DNA of 64,000 bases, taken from positions 1-64,000 of the forward strand of contig CANMNN010000013.1 of assembly GCA_947499305.1 (NCBI GenBank), written 5' to 3'. The DNA comes from an uncultured Arenicella sp. GTDB lineage: Bacteria > Pseudomonadota > Gammaproteobacteria > Arenicellales > Arenicellaceae. The translations under genes and the position numbers were made by a program. The notes below the pieces were generated by a model. The model searched no databases, was not told the DNA's origin, and was given only the letters and a program-made list of their open reading frames with translations. Of this stretch, positions 28,291 through 38,788 are shown in pieces. Position 1 is the stretch's first letter, and every line of letters starts with the position of its first letter.

Positions 28291-28998
28291 TCATGTATTC
28301 GAAAAATATACTTCTTTAATACGTTGAGTATAGCTAAGTAGGTTTTTGTGTTTGCGCGATAGCTTGATCATCGGGCTGTCCAGTGTGCACAAAGTGTGCG
28401 CTGAGATTTGTGAAAATGCGATTAAGTCAAAGCGGCTAGGTTTATCGCCAAAGAAATAGGGCTGTTCACCGAGTATTTTGGATAGGCTATCAAATGACTG
28501 CTCAGCGATCTCTAAAATTTCTTGATTGGAGTGCGCGCCCATTCCGTGGCCGTTTATTCGCTTAATCGTTCCACGGCGTGCGATCACAGGGACGATTTTA
28601 TTGAGCGGAAATGGCAGATCATCAAAGAAGTGTGAGCGAACTTTTATCCATGTTTGATCGTCAATCCAGCGCGAGTGAACCAAACACCAGTACAGGTTTT
28701 CTTCTAGAGATTTACCGAGTAAATGCGATAAAGCTCGTTGCTCATCGCTCAGCCAAGAGTCCATGTCGATACTGTGTTTTTGCGAAAGATAGTCAATAAT
28801 TGCATCCGAGTCAGCGACGATTTTCTCGCCATCCTCAATGTAGGGGAATTTCTGTTTAGGTGCTTTACCGAGTTTATCTACGTCGTGAACCTCTTCATAA
28901 TCAATCGAGTTCAATGTCATAAAGAACTTAACTTTGCTAACAAATGGGCTAGCGTCGATTAGCCCAAAAGCGGCTCCGAAACTGTGTAATTTAATCAT
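28291..28998 (-). CDS. Glutathione S-transferase superfamily protein (metaxin/Fax-like)
   Basis: 235 residues. The N-terminal thioredoxin fold (KLHSFGAAFGLIDASPFVSK, then KFPYIEDGEKIVADSDAII) and a helical C-terminal domain (PSRFDLIAFSQISAH) match the Fax/metaxin branch of the GST superfamily. No conventional glutathione-activating residue can be assigned. The C-terminal part FGDKPSRFDL is diagnostic. A soluble cytosolic protein with unknown substrate, alone on its strand. Confidence 0.8.
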   Translation of the reverse strand: MIKLHSFGAAFGLIDASPFVSKVKFFMTLNSIDYEEVHDVDKLGKAPKQKFPYIEDGEKIVADSDAIIDYLSQKHSIDMDSWLSDEQRALSHLLGKSLEENLYWCLVHSRWIDDQTWIKVRSHFFDDLPFPLNKIVPVIARRGTIKRINGHGMGAHSNQEILEIAEQSFDSLSKILGEQPYFFGDKPSRFDLIAFSQISAHTLCTLDSPMIKLSRKHKNLLSYTQRIKEVYFSNT

Positions 28999-29199
28999 GA
29001 TATTAGCGGTCCAATTTTATAAGTTGATTTATAAGCTGAGCTTTTGATTATCTTAATCTAGGGCTTGAAATATTTTTTTGCGGCGACGTAGATTAACTAA
29101 GCAGTTTAAAGTAGATGCCCTATACTTGTCTAAGTCTCGTGTGTCTGCGACGAGTTTAGCAAACACTCATCAGTATCAACTAAGTAATCTCGTTTAATA

Positions 29200-29655
29200 A
29201 TGACATTCTCCGCAAACTTTTGGATTGAACTAATCGCTCTTTTGCTAGGCTTTGTAGCGGTGATCATAGCCATTCCAAAGTATCGCGCTTACCAAGTTAA
29301 TCGAGCTCGCGCACAGCATTTGCGTATCGAGTTCTCAGATAATATTAAGATGAGTTTGCCGAATATCGCGTCAACCTCAATGCAAACACTTGACGAGCAG
29401 GGTAGAGTGGCCAACGATTCTACGGCTTTGAAATTTTGCTTATTTCAGTTAGATGCTTTAATCGCGCGCTACGGGATTTTGTATTCAGACGAGCAAACTC
29501 GAGTGAGCAGATACCGCAACGGATTGCACGCATTGATTGGCAATTTTGACGCAGGCAATCATTTGAGCGGCGCAACCGAAGACCTAATTCTGCTCGGTGA
29601 GCGCATTGTCGAAGACTTACGCGAGAACGGGTTGCTAAGTACGGTAAGTCGCTGA
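29200..29655 (+). CDS. Hypothetical protein with one N-terminal membrane helix
   Basis: 151 residues. A membrane helix spans residues 8-26 (IELIALLLGFVAVIIAI), followed by an Arg-rich stop-transfer stretch, so the C-terminal 120 residues probably face the cytoplasm. That part looks helical and soluble. I do not recognise a family. It is convergent with the DUF2520 gene, with 4 bp between the stop codons. Confidence 0.65.
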   Translation: MTFSANFWIELIALLLGFVAVIIAIPKYRAYQVNRARAQHLRIEFSDNIKMSLPNIASTSMQTLDEQGRVANDSTALKFCLFQLDALIARYGILYSDEQTRVSRYRNGLHALIGNFDAGNHLSGATEDLILLGERIVEDLRENGLLSTVSR

Positions 29656-29659
29656 GCGC

Positions 29660-30505
29660 TTAGTTTGGTTTACCGAGAATTTTCTTAAGTTTAGATAGCT
29701 CGTCTTCTTTAAGTTCGCCATTACGTTGTGCGATTTCTAGTGCTCGAATACCGAGACTGGCGTAATTACTCGTAAGTGATTTAGACTCTTGTTCTAAGAC
29801 ATTTAAATGTTTCTTAACCGTTTGAAAATCGCCTCTGGCAATCGGGCCACTTAAGGCAGCGGCAGTGTCTCCGTTAGCAATATTGTTTAGCGTAGACTGA
29901 ATTAACGGCTGCAGCGATTTCCAAAACTGTTTTTCGTCGAGCCCAGCGATACGAGCTGTCTCTATGCTCATATCCATTAGCGACGTCAGATAGTTGCACG
30001 CAAAAACACAGGCCGCATGATAGAGAGGCTTAGCCGCACTTTCGATTTCTTGAGTGATGAAACCCGTATCTTCGAACATCGGCAGTAATTCTTCTAATGC
30101 CTCGCGATCACCTTCGGCGTAAAGATAGCTCGTGTGGTCGGTACTAGCGAATTTAGTAAGCGAGGCTTCGAGATTTGGAAAGGTATTCAAAGGGTGACAT
30201 GAGGCAACGAAACAATCGCTTTGCTGAGCGCTCACAAGTACCGAGCTATCCAGTGCACCTGAGCAATGAGCCACGATTGCGCCAGCCTTTAATTCGCTTG
30301 CTAAGATCTGGCAAACTTCTTCGATAACGTCATCGTTAACACAGATAAGCACAATATCTGCGCCGGCTACTTTAACAAAGTGTTCTTTATATTCTCGATT
30401 AAGCTCTGTAAGCGTATGACCACGAAGCTTGAATAAGTTGCCTAAGCTTTGACCAACTTTACCTTGGCCAATAACAACAATATTGCGTGGCTTAATTGAC
30501 GTCAT
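29660..30505 (-). CDS. Rossmann-like and DUF2520 domain protein
   Basis: 281 residues. An N-terminal dinucleotide-binding fold starts at VVIGQGKVGQSLGNLF. The second half is the DUF2520 helical domain (CHPLNTFP, AKPLYHAACVFACNYLTSL). Such proteins resemble NADP oxidoreductases or ketopantoate-reductase relatives, but no reaction is established. The start overlaps the end of the upstream ABC-F gene by 4 bp, so they are translationally coupled. Confidence 0.85.
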   Translation of the reverse strand: MTSIKPRNIVVIGQGKVGQSLGNLFKLRGHTLTELNREYKEHFVKVAGADIVLICVNDDVIEEVCQILASELKAGAIVAHCSGALDSSVLVSAQQSDCFVASCHPLNTFPNLEASLTKFASTDHTSYLYAEGDREALEELLPMFEDTGFITQEIESAAKPLYHAACVFACNYLTSLMDMSIETARIAGLDEKQFWKSLQPLIQSTLNNIANGDTAAALSGPIARGDFQTVKKHLNVLEQESKSLTSNYASLGIRALEIAQRNGELKEDELSKLKKILGKPN

Positions 30506-32436
30506 GCGCTGGCTTTTAGACTCTCAGATAGTTCTTCATGTGCCTCGGTAGCGTCGAGCCAGTCGGCCTCTGCTTGATCTAGTTCCTTTTGTAAATACGC
30601 TTGATCAGAGAGTAATTGTTTGAGTCTATCCTTGTTGTCGTCGGTGTATAGCTTGGTATCACCTAGTTGAGTTTCAATAGTTACGCGCTCGGCTCCGAGC
30701 TTTTCCATCACTCTTTCAGCGCGTTTGATTTTACTTGTTAGCGGCTGAAGTTGTTTACGGCGTTCAGCGTCGATTCGCTTTTGCTCTTTCTTCGCGCTGG
30801 CAGTGTTTTGCGGCGCTTGATCCGCTCGTTTGTCTGCATCAAAATCTGAGACAACCGCCCCCTTATTGTGTTCGGCTAGCCATTTGGGATAGTCGTCGAC
30901 GCTGCCTTTGAACTCAGTTGCTCGGCCATTCGCGACCAGTATCAATTTATCTGAGTTTACTTTCAATAAATGACGGTCATGCGATACCAAAACTACCGCG
31001 CCTTCATAGTCTTGCAAAGCAACGGCGAGCGCCTGACGCATCTCTAAATCAAGATGGTTGGTTGGCTCATCGAGTAATAAAATATTGGGGCGTTGATAGC
31101 AGATAAGCGCTAATGCCAAACGTGATTTTTCGCCACCTGAGAAAGGTGCAACCTTACTGGTGGCTTTATTGCCGCTAAAGCCAAAACTGCCGATATAACT
31201 GCGTAATTGGTTCTCGGTGGCTTTGCCATTGTTGCATTCTTTATCGAGGATCTGCATATGCTCCATTGGCGAATGATCCATCTGCAATTGTTCTATTTGA
31301 TGCTGTGCAAAGTATCCAATGTTGATCTCTTTGGAAGAGTGATAGTTGCCGCTTGTGAGTTTTAGTTCACCAGCGAGCAGCTTAATTACGGTCGATTTGC
31401 CGGCTCCGTTCGGGCCGATAAGGCCAACTCTGTCACCAGGCGTCATGGCGAACTCAATATCTTCAACAATATTAGTATCGCCATAGCCTACGGCTGCAGA
31501 GTGCAAACTTAATAAAGGGCTTGGGTTCTTCTCGGGCGAAGGAATGTTAAAGGTAAACGGTGAGTCAACATGCGCAGGTGCGATTAACTCCATCTTCTCG
31601 AGCGCTTTCAAACGACTTTGCGCTTGTGTGGCTTTAGTGGCCTTGGCGCGAAATCTACGAACAAAGTCTTGCATGTGCGCGACTTCACGTTGTTGTTTGT
31701 CGAACTGCGATTTGAGATTAGCCAGTTGTTCAGAACGAATGCGTTCGAACGCTGAATAATTGCCTTTATAGAGCTGCGCTTTCTGATGCTCAATATGCAA
31801 TGTATGCGTGGTGAGCTGATCGAGAAAATCACGATCATGAGCAATAAGAATCAACGTGCCGGTGTAGTGTTTGAGCCAACGCTCTAGCCAAAGCACGGCG
31901 TCTAAATCGAGATGGTTTGTCGGTTCGTCGAGAAGCAATAAATCTGAGCGACACATCAAGGCTTTGGCTACGTTCAAACGAACGCGCCAACCGCCCGAAA
32001 ATTCTTGAGCTGGCTTTTCAATGTCGCTGCTCTTGAAGCCTAGGCCATCCATTAATTGGGCTGCACGGCTTCGAGCGGAGTAACCTTCGATCTCTTCATA
32101 ACGAGATTGATACTTTAGGTATCTCGGGTGATCGGGGTTTTGTATCTTTTCGTCGAGCTCGCGCCATTCGGCGTCGCCGTCAAGTACATGCTCGATTGCA
32201 GGCCGTTCATTGGCAGGTGCTTCTTGGGCAACGTGAGCCATAACCCAGTCGCGAGGAACTTTCACATCGCCCTTGTCGATAACCAGTTCGTTGCGCAGTA
32301 CTGCAAATAGCGACGACTTTCCGCAGCCGTTTGCGCCAGTTAATCCAACCTTTTGACCCGGGTGAATTTGACAGCTGGCGCCGTCAAACAACATGTTTTC
32401 ACCACGACGAATTGAAAGGTTTTCAAACTGAATCAT
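30502..32436 (-). CDS. ABC-F ATPase, YheS/Uup type
   Basis: 644 residues from the ATG at complement 32434-32436, which has AAGG 4 nt upstream and matches the length of E. coli YheS (637). An upstream ATG at 32490 would overlap valS. There are two ABC domains, each with Walker A (GANGCGKSS and GPNGAGKST), signature (FSGGWRVRL and FSGGEKSRL) and Walker B (LLLLDEPTNHLDLD and ILLLDEPTNHLDLE). No membrane segment is present. ABC-F proteins act on stalled ribosomes. A C-terminal coiled coil is at about 555-640. Follows valS. Confidence 0.93.
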   Translation of the reverse strand: MIQFENLSIRRGENMLFDGASCQIHPGQKVGLTGANGCGKSSLFAVLRNELVIDKGDVKVPRDWVMAHVAQEAPANERPAIEHVLDGDAEWRELDEKIQNPDHPRYLKYQSRYEEIEGYSARSRAAQLMDGLGFKSSDIEKPAQEFSGGWRVRLNVAKALMCRSDLLLLDEPTNHLDLDAVLWLERWLKHYTGTLILIAHDRDFLDQLTTHTLHIEHQKAQLYKGNYSAFERIRSEQLANLKSQFDKQQREVAHMQDFVRRFRAKATKATQAQSRLKALEKMELIAPAHVDSPFTFNIPSPEKNPSPLLSLHSAAVGYGDTNIVEDIEFAMTPGDRVGLIGPNGAGKSTVIKLLAGELKLTSGNYHSSKEINIGYFAQHQIEQLQMDHSPMEHMQILDKECNNGKATENQLRSYIGSFGFSGNKATSKVAPFSGGEKSRLALALICYQRPNILLLDEPTNHLDLEMRQALAVALQDYEGAVVLVSHDRHLLKVNSDKLILVANGRATEFKGSVDDYPKWLAEHNKGAVVSDFDADKRADQAPQNTASAKKEQKRIDAERRKQLQPLTSKIKRAERVMEKLGAERVTIETQLGDTKLYTDDNKDRLKQLLSDQAYLQKELDQAEADWLDATEAHEELSESLKASA

Positions 32437-32449
32437 GCGCCTTGAAAAC

Positions 32450-35230
32450 CTATGATTCCAAAAATTGTTGCATGCGTTCGATTTGCTCAAGCAACAGGGC
32501 TTTGGCTTTTTCGGCGTCAGCCAATTGCTGCTTGGCTTTGTTTAACACCGCTTCAGGTGCCTTGTCGACAAAGGCACTATTGCTTAACCGGCCAGCAACG
32601 CCAGCAATATTTTTCTCAGCTTTTTCGAGCTCTTTATTCAAGCGTTTGATTTCGGCTTCCGCGTCAATAAATGAACCCAGTGGAATAAGAACACGCATAT
32701 CACCAACCAATGCGGTTGCTGATTCAGGCAGTTCATCTCCTGCGGCAACCGCTTGCATTGACTCGAAACGACCAAACTTCACTAAATACGCTTGGTTGTT
32801 TTGCATCCATGAAAGCGCTTTTTCATCGGCCCCCTCTAATAGAATTGGCAGCTCTTTCGCTGGGCTTATATTCATTTCACCGCGCACATTACGCACACCG
32901 GTGATTACGGCTTGAACCCATTGCATTTCATCGATGGCCGCTTGATCAATCTTGCTAGTATCGGCAATTGGAAATTGGCAGTTCATTACTGTGTCTTCTT
33001 CAACTGCGGCAAGTGCTTTAACGTTTTGCCAAAGCTCTTCACTGATGAACGGCATGATAGGGTGCAGCAAACGCAAAGTGGTTTCGAGTACTCGAACCAA
33101 TGTGCGTCGAGTTCCTCGTAGCTGAGCTTCGCTTGCATTATCGTCGTTTAATACAACCTTTGTAAGTTCAACATACCAGCTGCAATATTCGTCCCAAACA
33201 AAGCTGTAAAGGGTTTGCGCCATTTGATCAAATCGGTAGCTTTCGACTTGTTCGGTGACGTCAGCTTCTACTTGCTGAAGACGCGAGATAATCCATTTGT
33301 CGGCAAGGCTAAGTTCAACATCATCATTAGTTTGACCGCAATCGTGGCCTTCGGTATTCATCAGCACGTAACGTGATGCATTCCAAAGTTTGTTGCAAAA
33401 ATTACGATAACCTTCAACCCGCGCCAAATCAAAACGAATGTCACGACCGAGTGTCGCTTGGCTAGCAAAGGTAAAGCGCAAGGCATCAGTTCCGTACGAT
33501 TCAATGCCGTCAGGGAATTGCTTACGCGTTGACTTTTCGATCTTGGTCGCCATTTTAGGCTGCATTAGACCTTTGGTGCGTTTCTCGACAAGCTCTTCTA
33601 ATGTGATGCCGTCGATCAAGTCGATTGGGTCTAGTACATTGCCTTTAGACTTAGACATCTTTTGGCCTTCTTGGTCTCTCACGAGGCCATGAATGTAGAC
33701 TTCTTTGAACGGAACTTGATCAGTGAACTTTAGGCCGAACATAATCATTCTGGCCACCCAGAAAAAGATAATGTCGAAGCCAGTAACGAGTACATTGGTT
33801 GGGTAGTACTTTGCTAATTCAGGCGTTTTTTCAGGCCAACCGAGGGTAGAGAAAGGCCATAATGCCGATGAGAACCAGGTGTCGAGTACGTCATTATCTT
33901 GCGTTAATACAGCATCAGGCCCGGCTTGTTCTTGAGCCTCTTGAGCCGAGTTGGCGACAAATACATTGCCATCTTCGTCATACCACGCTGGAATTCGGTG
34001 ACCCCACCAAATTTGGCGCGAAATGCACCAGTCTTCGATGTTGCGCATCCATTCGTAGTAGGTGTTACTCCAGTTTTCTGGTACGAATTTGATTTCACCA
34101 TCTTCAACAACACGAATCGCTTCTTTGGCAAGAGGCTCTACTTTTACATACCATTGATCGGTTAAATAGGGCTCGATTACCGCGCCGGTACGATCACCGC
34201 GCGGGACCATGAGTTTGTGGTCGTCAATCTTTTCGAGCAAGCCTGCGGCTTCAAAGTCGGCGATAATGTTCTTACGAGCGACATAACGGTCTTGACCGTG
34301 ATAGGGTGACCCTTCTAGTTCAATCGCGGCGTTTTTGTCGAGTATATTAATCTTCTCAAGGTCGTGTCGCTTGCCAACATCGTAGTCATTGAAGTCATGC
34401 GCGGGAGTAATCTTCACACAGCCTGAGCCAAATTCTGGGTCAACGTAATCGTCGGCAATGATTGGAATCTTACGGTCCGTTAGCGGCAGGTCTACAGTCT
34501 TGCCAACCAAGTGCTTAAAGCGCTCGTCTTCAGGGTGAACCGCTACGGCGCTATCTCCAAGCATCGTTTCTGGACGAGTCGTAGCGACCACTAAATAGTC
34601 TTCGGGTGAGTCACTGAGCGGGTAGCGCAAGCTCCATAGATGACCATTTTCTTCGGCAGATTCTACTTCCAAATCTGATACGGCTGTATGCAGCACAGGG
34701 TCCCAGTTTACTAAGCGCTTTCCTCGGTAGATTAGACCTTCTTGATGTAGTTTTACAAATACGTCTTGAACGGCACTTGATAAGCCGTCGTCCATGGTGA
34801 AGCGTTCGCGCGACCAATCAATTGCCGCGCCCATTCGGCGCAATTGACGAGTGATGGTTCCACCTGATTCAGCTTTCCATTCCCAAATTTTTTCAATGAA
34901 CTTTTCGCGCCCCAAATCATGGCGGCTGATGCCATCAACCGCCAATCGGCGCTCGACCACCATCTGTGTTGCGATACCGGCATGGTCTGTGCCGACTTGC
35001 CACAGAGTTTGGTCGCCCTTCATGCGGTGGTAGCGAGTTAGCAAATCCATAATGGTGTCTTGGAATGCGTGCCCCATGTGCAGACTGCCGGTTACGTTCG
35101 GTGGCGGAATGGTAATACAATAGGCCGTTTCAGACTCACGAGCGGCGAATGCGTTATTGTCTTCCCAGCGTTGGTAAATCGCCTGTTCAATTTTAGATGG
35201 CTGATATTGGTTATCTAGTGCGTTGCTCAT
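32450..35230 (-). CDS. valS: Valyl-tRNA synthetase
   Basis: 926 residues. The class I signature is HMGH (residues 51-54, in GSLHMGHAF) and the KMSKS loop is in [10 protein letters not shown]. The editing domain lies between them (about 190-330, with [18 protein letters not shown]). The C-terminal coiled-coil arm ([18 protein letters not shown]) is complete. It charges tRNA-Val and edits Thr and other misactivated residues. Gene order pepA-holC-valS on this strand is the classic gammaproteobacterial arrangement. Confidence 0.98.
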   Translation of the reverse strand: MSNALDNQYQPSKIEQAIYQRWEDNNAFAARESETAYCITIPPPNVTGSLHMGHAFQDTIMDLLTRYHRMKGDQTLWQVGTDHAGIATQMVVERRLAVDGISRHDLGREKFIEKIWEWKAESGGTITRQLRRMGAAIDWSRERFTMDDGLSSAVQDVFVKLHQEGLIYRGKRLVNWDPVLHTAVSDLEVESAEENGHLWSLRYPLSDSPEDYLVVATTRPETMLGDSAVAVHPEDERFKHLVGKTVDLPLTDRKIPIIADDYVDPEFGSGCVKITPAHDFNDYDVGKRHDLEKINILDKNAAIELEGSPYHGQDRYVARKNIIADFEAAGLLEKIDDHKLMVPRGDRTGAVIEPYLTDQWYVKVEPLAKEAIRVVEDGEIKFVPENWSNTYYEWMRNIEDWCISRQIWWGHRIPAWYDEDGNVFVANSAQEAQEQAGPDAVLTQDNDVLDTWFSSALWPFSTLGWPEKTPELAKYYPTNVLVTGFDIIFFWVARMIMFGLKFTDQVPFKEVYIHGLVRDQEGQKMSKSKGNVLDPIDLIDGITLEELVEKRTKGLMQPKMATKIEKSTRKQFPDGIESYGTDALRFTFASQATLGRDIRFDLARVEGYRNFCNKLWNASRYVLMNTEGHDCGQTNDDVELSLADKWIISRLQQVEADVTEQVESYRFDQMAQTLYSFVWDEYCSWYVELTKVVLNDDNASEAQLRGTRRTLVRVLETTLRLLHPIMPFISEELWQNVKALAAVEEDTVMNCQFPIADTSKIDQAAIDEMQWVQAVITGVRNVRGEMNISPAKELPILLEGADEKALSWMQNNQAYLVKFGRFESMQAVAAGDELPESATALVGDMRVLIPLGSFIDAEAEIKRLNKELEKAEKNIAGVAGRLSNSAFVDKAPEAVLNKAKQQLADAEKAKALLLEQIERMQQFLES

Positions 35231-35401
35231 GGCTTTTAAATGCAGTGAAGTGCTAATGATTCAATTGCGCCGATTATACGGCTTTGTTGCGCGTTTATGC
35301 AGGGATAAATCGATCGCAGTGGGGATAATTTAGCGCTCGGCTTTTTTGTCGAGCGTTTGTTAGGCATTGGGTTTCGTGCCGTTTGGCTGCTGGCAGTCTC
35401 G

Positions 35402-35845
35402 CTAAAGCTCGATATTGTGCATCTTGAGCTCAAAGCCTTCTGCCTGATAGCTTTTATAGCGTTTACGAGCAGACGCTTTAGCGTCGTCATCGGCCTCAAC
35501 AATTTCAGCGATACGTTCAAAGTGATGATTAAACATCGGCACGTCGGCAGATAGGTTAATGAGTACATCATGCTGACGTTCTAATACTATCGGCGAGACC
35601 GAATTATGGTCACCGATGTGGACCTTAGAAGCGGGTGTTAGCTCGGCGAGTGAATCGTGCGCTAGAAAGCTACTGTCATTAAACGACCACATTACTCGGT
35701 CGAGCTCTGAGGTTGCTTGCGGGTTATCTGTAATCACCAAACAGCTTTGCTGCATTTTCTGCAACTTATTCGCCAGACGGCTCGCTAACTTGTAACGAGC
35801 GTCTGTCACGCGATTTGAAATTAGGTAGAAATCAACCTGTTTCAT
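35402..35845 (-). CDS. holC: DNA polymerase III chi subunit HolC
   Basis: 147 residues from the ATG at complement 35843-35845 (MKQVDFYLI), the usual start for this family; an earlier in-frame start at 35872 adds 9 odd residues. HolC links the clamp loader to SSB and binds its C-terminal tail. The Rossmann-like core is recognisable from LASRLANKLQ through VMWSFNDSSFLAH and VLINLSADVP. Placement between pepA and valS confirms the identity. Confidence 0.93.
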   Translation of the reverse strand: MKQVDFYLISNRVTDARYKLASRLANKLQKMQQSCLVITDNPQATSELDRVMWSFNDSSFLAHDSLAELTPASKVHIGDHNSVSPIVLERQHDVLINLSADVPMFNHHFERIAEIVEADDDAKASARKRYKSYQAEGFELKMHNIEL

Positions 35846-35899
35846 GTTTCTATCATCTTTGTCAGAATCCAATTAAGCCAGAACTAAAGTTTCTCTGAC

Positions 35900-37387
35900 C
35901 TAACAGCGATCCATCAAATATTGAGTTAAGATTGGAACCGCACGCCCGCTTGCAAGTTTGCCTGCAGCGCCGCCCCAAGCGGTGCCAGCGATATCCAGGT
36001 GTGCCCAGCGAAAATCTTCAGTGAAGTACGATAAAAAGCAAGCTGCTGTAATTGTGCCAGCACCGGGAGTGCCGATATTGGCAAGGTCGGCAAAGTTACT
36101 CTTAAGTTGTTTCTTGTAAGTTTCTTTTATGGGAAGCTGCCAAGCATGGTCTAAACTGGTATCGCCAGCGGCAATCAGGTCGTCGATCACGCCCTGGTCG
36201 TTGCCCATTACGCCTGCGGTTTGGTGACCAAGCGCAACAATTACCGCGCCAGTTAAGGTAGCAATATCGATAACGGTAGCAGGTTTGAAGCGTTTCGCGT
36301 AAGTGAGCGCATCGCACAAAATGAGTCGACCTTCGGCATCGGTATTTAGAATTTCGATGGTCTGCCCCGACATGCTGGTTACAACGTCGCCGGGTTTATT
36401 AGCGATGCCATCAGGCAGGTTTTCCGAACTCGGAACGATGCCAACTACATTAATTGGCAACTCCATTTCAGCCGCAGCTTGAACAGCGCCAAATACACTG
36501 GCTGCGCCACACATGTCGTACTTCATTTCGTCCATTTTGCCAGCAGGTTTCAGTGAGATACCGCCTGCGTCAAACGTAAGGCCCTTACCGACCAGTACAT
36601 GTGGGGCTTCCTTCGCGCTCTTTGCGCCTTTGTATTCCATGATGATTAACTTGGCCGGCTCGCGGCTACCTTTACTTACTGACAACAGTGAGCCCATGCC
36701 GAGTTCGTCCATGTCTTTTTCGCTCAATACCTTAACTTTTAGGCCATGAGACTTAACCATTTTTTTCGCTCGACTCGCTAGGTAACTTGGCGTACAAACG
36801 TTGCCTGGCATGTTACCTAAATCTTTTGCTAAGGTTTTGCCGTTATTTATAGCTAAGCCTACTGACGCGGCCTTTTTAGCGAGACTCAGAGCCTTGCGAT
36901 CTTGGCACCAAAGCGTTGCTTTGAAATCTTTTGCTGCTTTAGCTCCACGAGCAGCCTTAGGCGCCTTGACGTAAGCGTACTCGGCATCGCCAAACGCTTC
37001 GGCTAAGTGACGACTCACCGTTTCAATATCGCTTTTGCCCGACAACGCATCCAAGTCGAAGACAGCTTCATTAACTTTAAGTGCCTTTAGCGTTTTGGCT
37101 AAACCAGATAATGTTTCGCGAACAGTTTCTGTGTCTAAGGTTTTAGCGTCGCCTGTACCAAGAAGTACTAACTGTTTTGCCCCAATGCCTTGCGGCACCA
37201 TCAAGTTTACGGCCTCACCAAGCTTGGCATTAAACTGCTCGGTTTCCTGTAAGCGCGCGATTGCGCCGCCGGTTGCGCTGTTCAGCTCAGCGCATTGAGA
37301 GCTGATTTTTTTCAGAGATTTTAAGGCAACAACTAAGCAGTCGGTTTTTTGTTGATAGTTTTTGGTGGCTTTTGCTTGAATCTTCAT
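35900..37387 (-). CDS. pepA: Leucyl aminopeptidase PepA (M17)
   Basis: 495 residues from the ATG at complement 37385-37387 (MKIQAKATKNY), close to the E. coli length of 503; a start 35 codons earlier adds Arg/Lys-rich residues foreign to the family. The two-metal catalytic motif is NTDAEGRLIL, with KGLTFDAGGISLKP and KYDMCGAASVFGA supplying other metal and active-site residues. It removes N-terminal residues from peptides. In E. coli PepA also binds DNA at cer and carAB; that cannot be judged here. Divergent from lptF. Confidence 0.96.
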   Translation of the reverse strand: MKIQAKATKNYQQKTDCLVVALKSLKKISSQCAELNSATGGAIARLQETEQFNAKLGEAVNLMVPQGIGAKQLVLLGTGDAKTLDTETVRETLSGLAKTLKALKVNEAVFDLDALSGKSDIETVSRHLAEAFGDAEYAYVKAPKAARGAKAAKDFKATLWCQDRKALSLAKKAASVGLAINNGKTLAKDLGNMPGNVCTPSYLASRAKKMVKSHGLKVKVLSEKDMDELGMGSLLSVSKGSREPAKLIIMEYKGAKSAKEAPHVLVGKGLTFDAGGISLKPAGKMDEMKYDMCGAASVFGAVQAAAEMELPINVVGIVPSSENLPDGIANKPGDVVTSMSGQTIEILNTDAEGRLILCDALTYAKRFKPATVIDIATLTGAVIVALGHQTAGVMGNDQGVIDDLIAAGDTSLDHAWQLPIKETYKKQLKSNFADLANIGTPGAGTITAACFLSYFTEDFRWAHLDIAGTAWGGAAGKLASGRAVPILTQYLMDRC

Positions 37388-37673
37388 CTGCGGTTCAGGT
37401 CCTATTCGTTTTAATCGTGTTTTAGCTCTAGTGTTCGGTTCAAATGTGTCGATGCGGTAAGCAATGATTAGTTTTCGCCAATTGTGTTGCATTGCTTGTT
37501 ACAATCCCAACACTTGGAGTAAACATAATAACCGAAGGCGATATCAAGTGATGTTTGTCGCTTGAATTCCATGTGCCGAGTATAGCTTGAAATGTGCGAG
37601 CCTAACACTATGAGCGATAGGCGAAACCTTAACATCAATAATTACTTATCCACCCTTAAATCCGTTTTCCTGA

Positions 37674-38783
37674 ATGATTGTCAATAAGTCTTTTATCACT
37701 GAAGTATTGCGCACCGCGTTGGCGGTTACTTTTGTGATCATTAGTATATTCTTGGTGATGCGCGTTATGGGCTTTTTAAGCCAAGCTGCTGAGGGCTTGA
37801 TTCCGGTTGGCGGTGTGTTGAGTTTGGTGACGCTTAAGATGGTGTCGTATCTTGATGTGATGCTACCGCTGATGTTCTACATTGCGCTTATCATGGTGCT
37901 CAATCGTTGGTACTCTGATCATGAAATGGCGGTTTTGGCTAGCGCTGGCCTCGGAACCTTCCATTTTCTCAAACCTCTTAGTGTATTGGTGTTTATCCTT
38001 GGTGGTTTGGTCACCTTTTTCTCATTCTATCTAACTCCATTATCTCTAGCTCAAGGTTATAGCCTCGAACAACAGTATCGACAGAGCAATGAAGTGTCGG
38101 GTGTGATAACCGGGCGATTTGTTGAAGCTAAAGATGGCAATGGTGTTTACTTCGTTGAAAATTACAATCGTGGCAGTGGCAATTACGAGAATGTGTTCGT
38201 TTACAGCAAGTCTTTTGACCGAGAGGGTGTTGTAGTTGCCAAGACCGCTTATCGAACCGAAGATGAGAAAACACAAGATCAGTTTTTAGTACTGGTTAAT
38301 GGTTCTCGATATGAAGGTAATCCGGGTTCACCTGATTATAGGGTGGTCGACTTTGAAAAGTACGCTCTGCGAATAGAGCCAAGGAATCAAACTAAGCTGT
38401 ATTTGCCGGTGCGTGCTCGCCCAAATCATGAATTGAGAGAGTCCGACGACCCTAAATTGAAGAGTGAGTGGTATTGGAGAATCGCGAAAGTTTTTACTTT
38501 GCCGATACTGGCGATTTTTGCATTGGCGCTAAGCCACGTTGACTCTCGCCGAGGAAAGGCCACTGGCATGGTGTTAGCCTTTCTTGTCTACCTTACATAC
38601 ACCAATATGTTGGCATACACCGTTGCTTTGATTAAGAAAGGTGAGGCAACCTCGGGCACTCCAGTATGGTTGGTTCATGCGCTCTATTTGGTACTGGCTT
38701 GTTACTGCTTGTATCGACGTAACTACAATTTGCCGCTTATACCTGAATTTAATTTCGGCCGTAAACGCGCTGTAGCGAGCTAA
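37674..38783 (+). CDS. lptF: LPS export permease LptF
   Basis: 369 residues. LptF with LptG and LptB2 forms the inner-membrane ABC transporter that lifts lipopolysaccharide towards LptC. Membrane helices are at about 12-32, 55-77 and 98-120, then a periplasmic jellyroll domain (about 130-265), then helices at about 273-292, 303-320 and 335-352. ATG start at 37674. lptG follows 5 nt after the stop. Divergent from pepA, as in most gammaproteobacteria. Confidence 0.94.
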   Translation: MIVNKSFITEVLRTALAVTFVIISIFLVMRVMGFLSQAAEGLIPVGGVLSLVTLKMVSYLDVMLPLMFYIALIMVLNRWYSDHEMAVLASAGLGTFHFLKPLSVLVFILGGLVTFFSFYLTPLSLAQGYSLEQQYRQSNEVSGVITGRFVEAKDGNGVYFVENYNRGSGNYENVFVYSKSFDREGVVVAKTAYRTEDEKTQDQFLVLVNGSRYEGNPGSPDYRVVDFEKYALRIEPRNQTKLYLPVRARPNHELRESDDPKLKSEWYWRIAKVFTLPILAIFALALSHVDSRRGKATGMVLAFLVYLTYTNMLAYTVALIKKGEATSGTPVWLVHALYLVLACYCLYRRNYNLPLIPEFNFGRKRAVAS

Positions 38784-38788
38784 GACAC

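Noticed and set aside
32331-32915. 194-codon plus-strand frame across the valS/ABC-F junction
   Set aside because: It lies entirely antisense to two well-supported genes and has no recognisable domain or ribosome site.
35236-35571. 111-codon minus-strand frame between valS and holC
   Set aside because: It overlaps the 3' end of holC in another frame and has no family; the remaining gap of about 170 bp looks non-coding.
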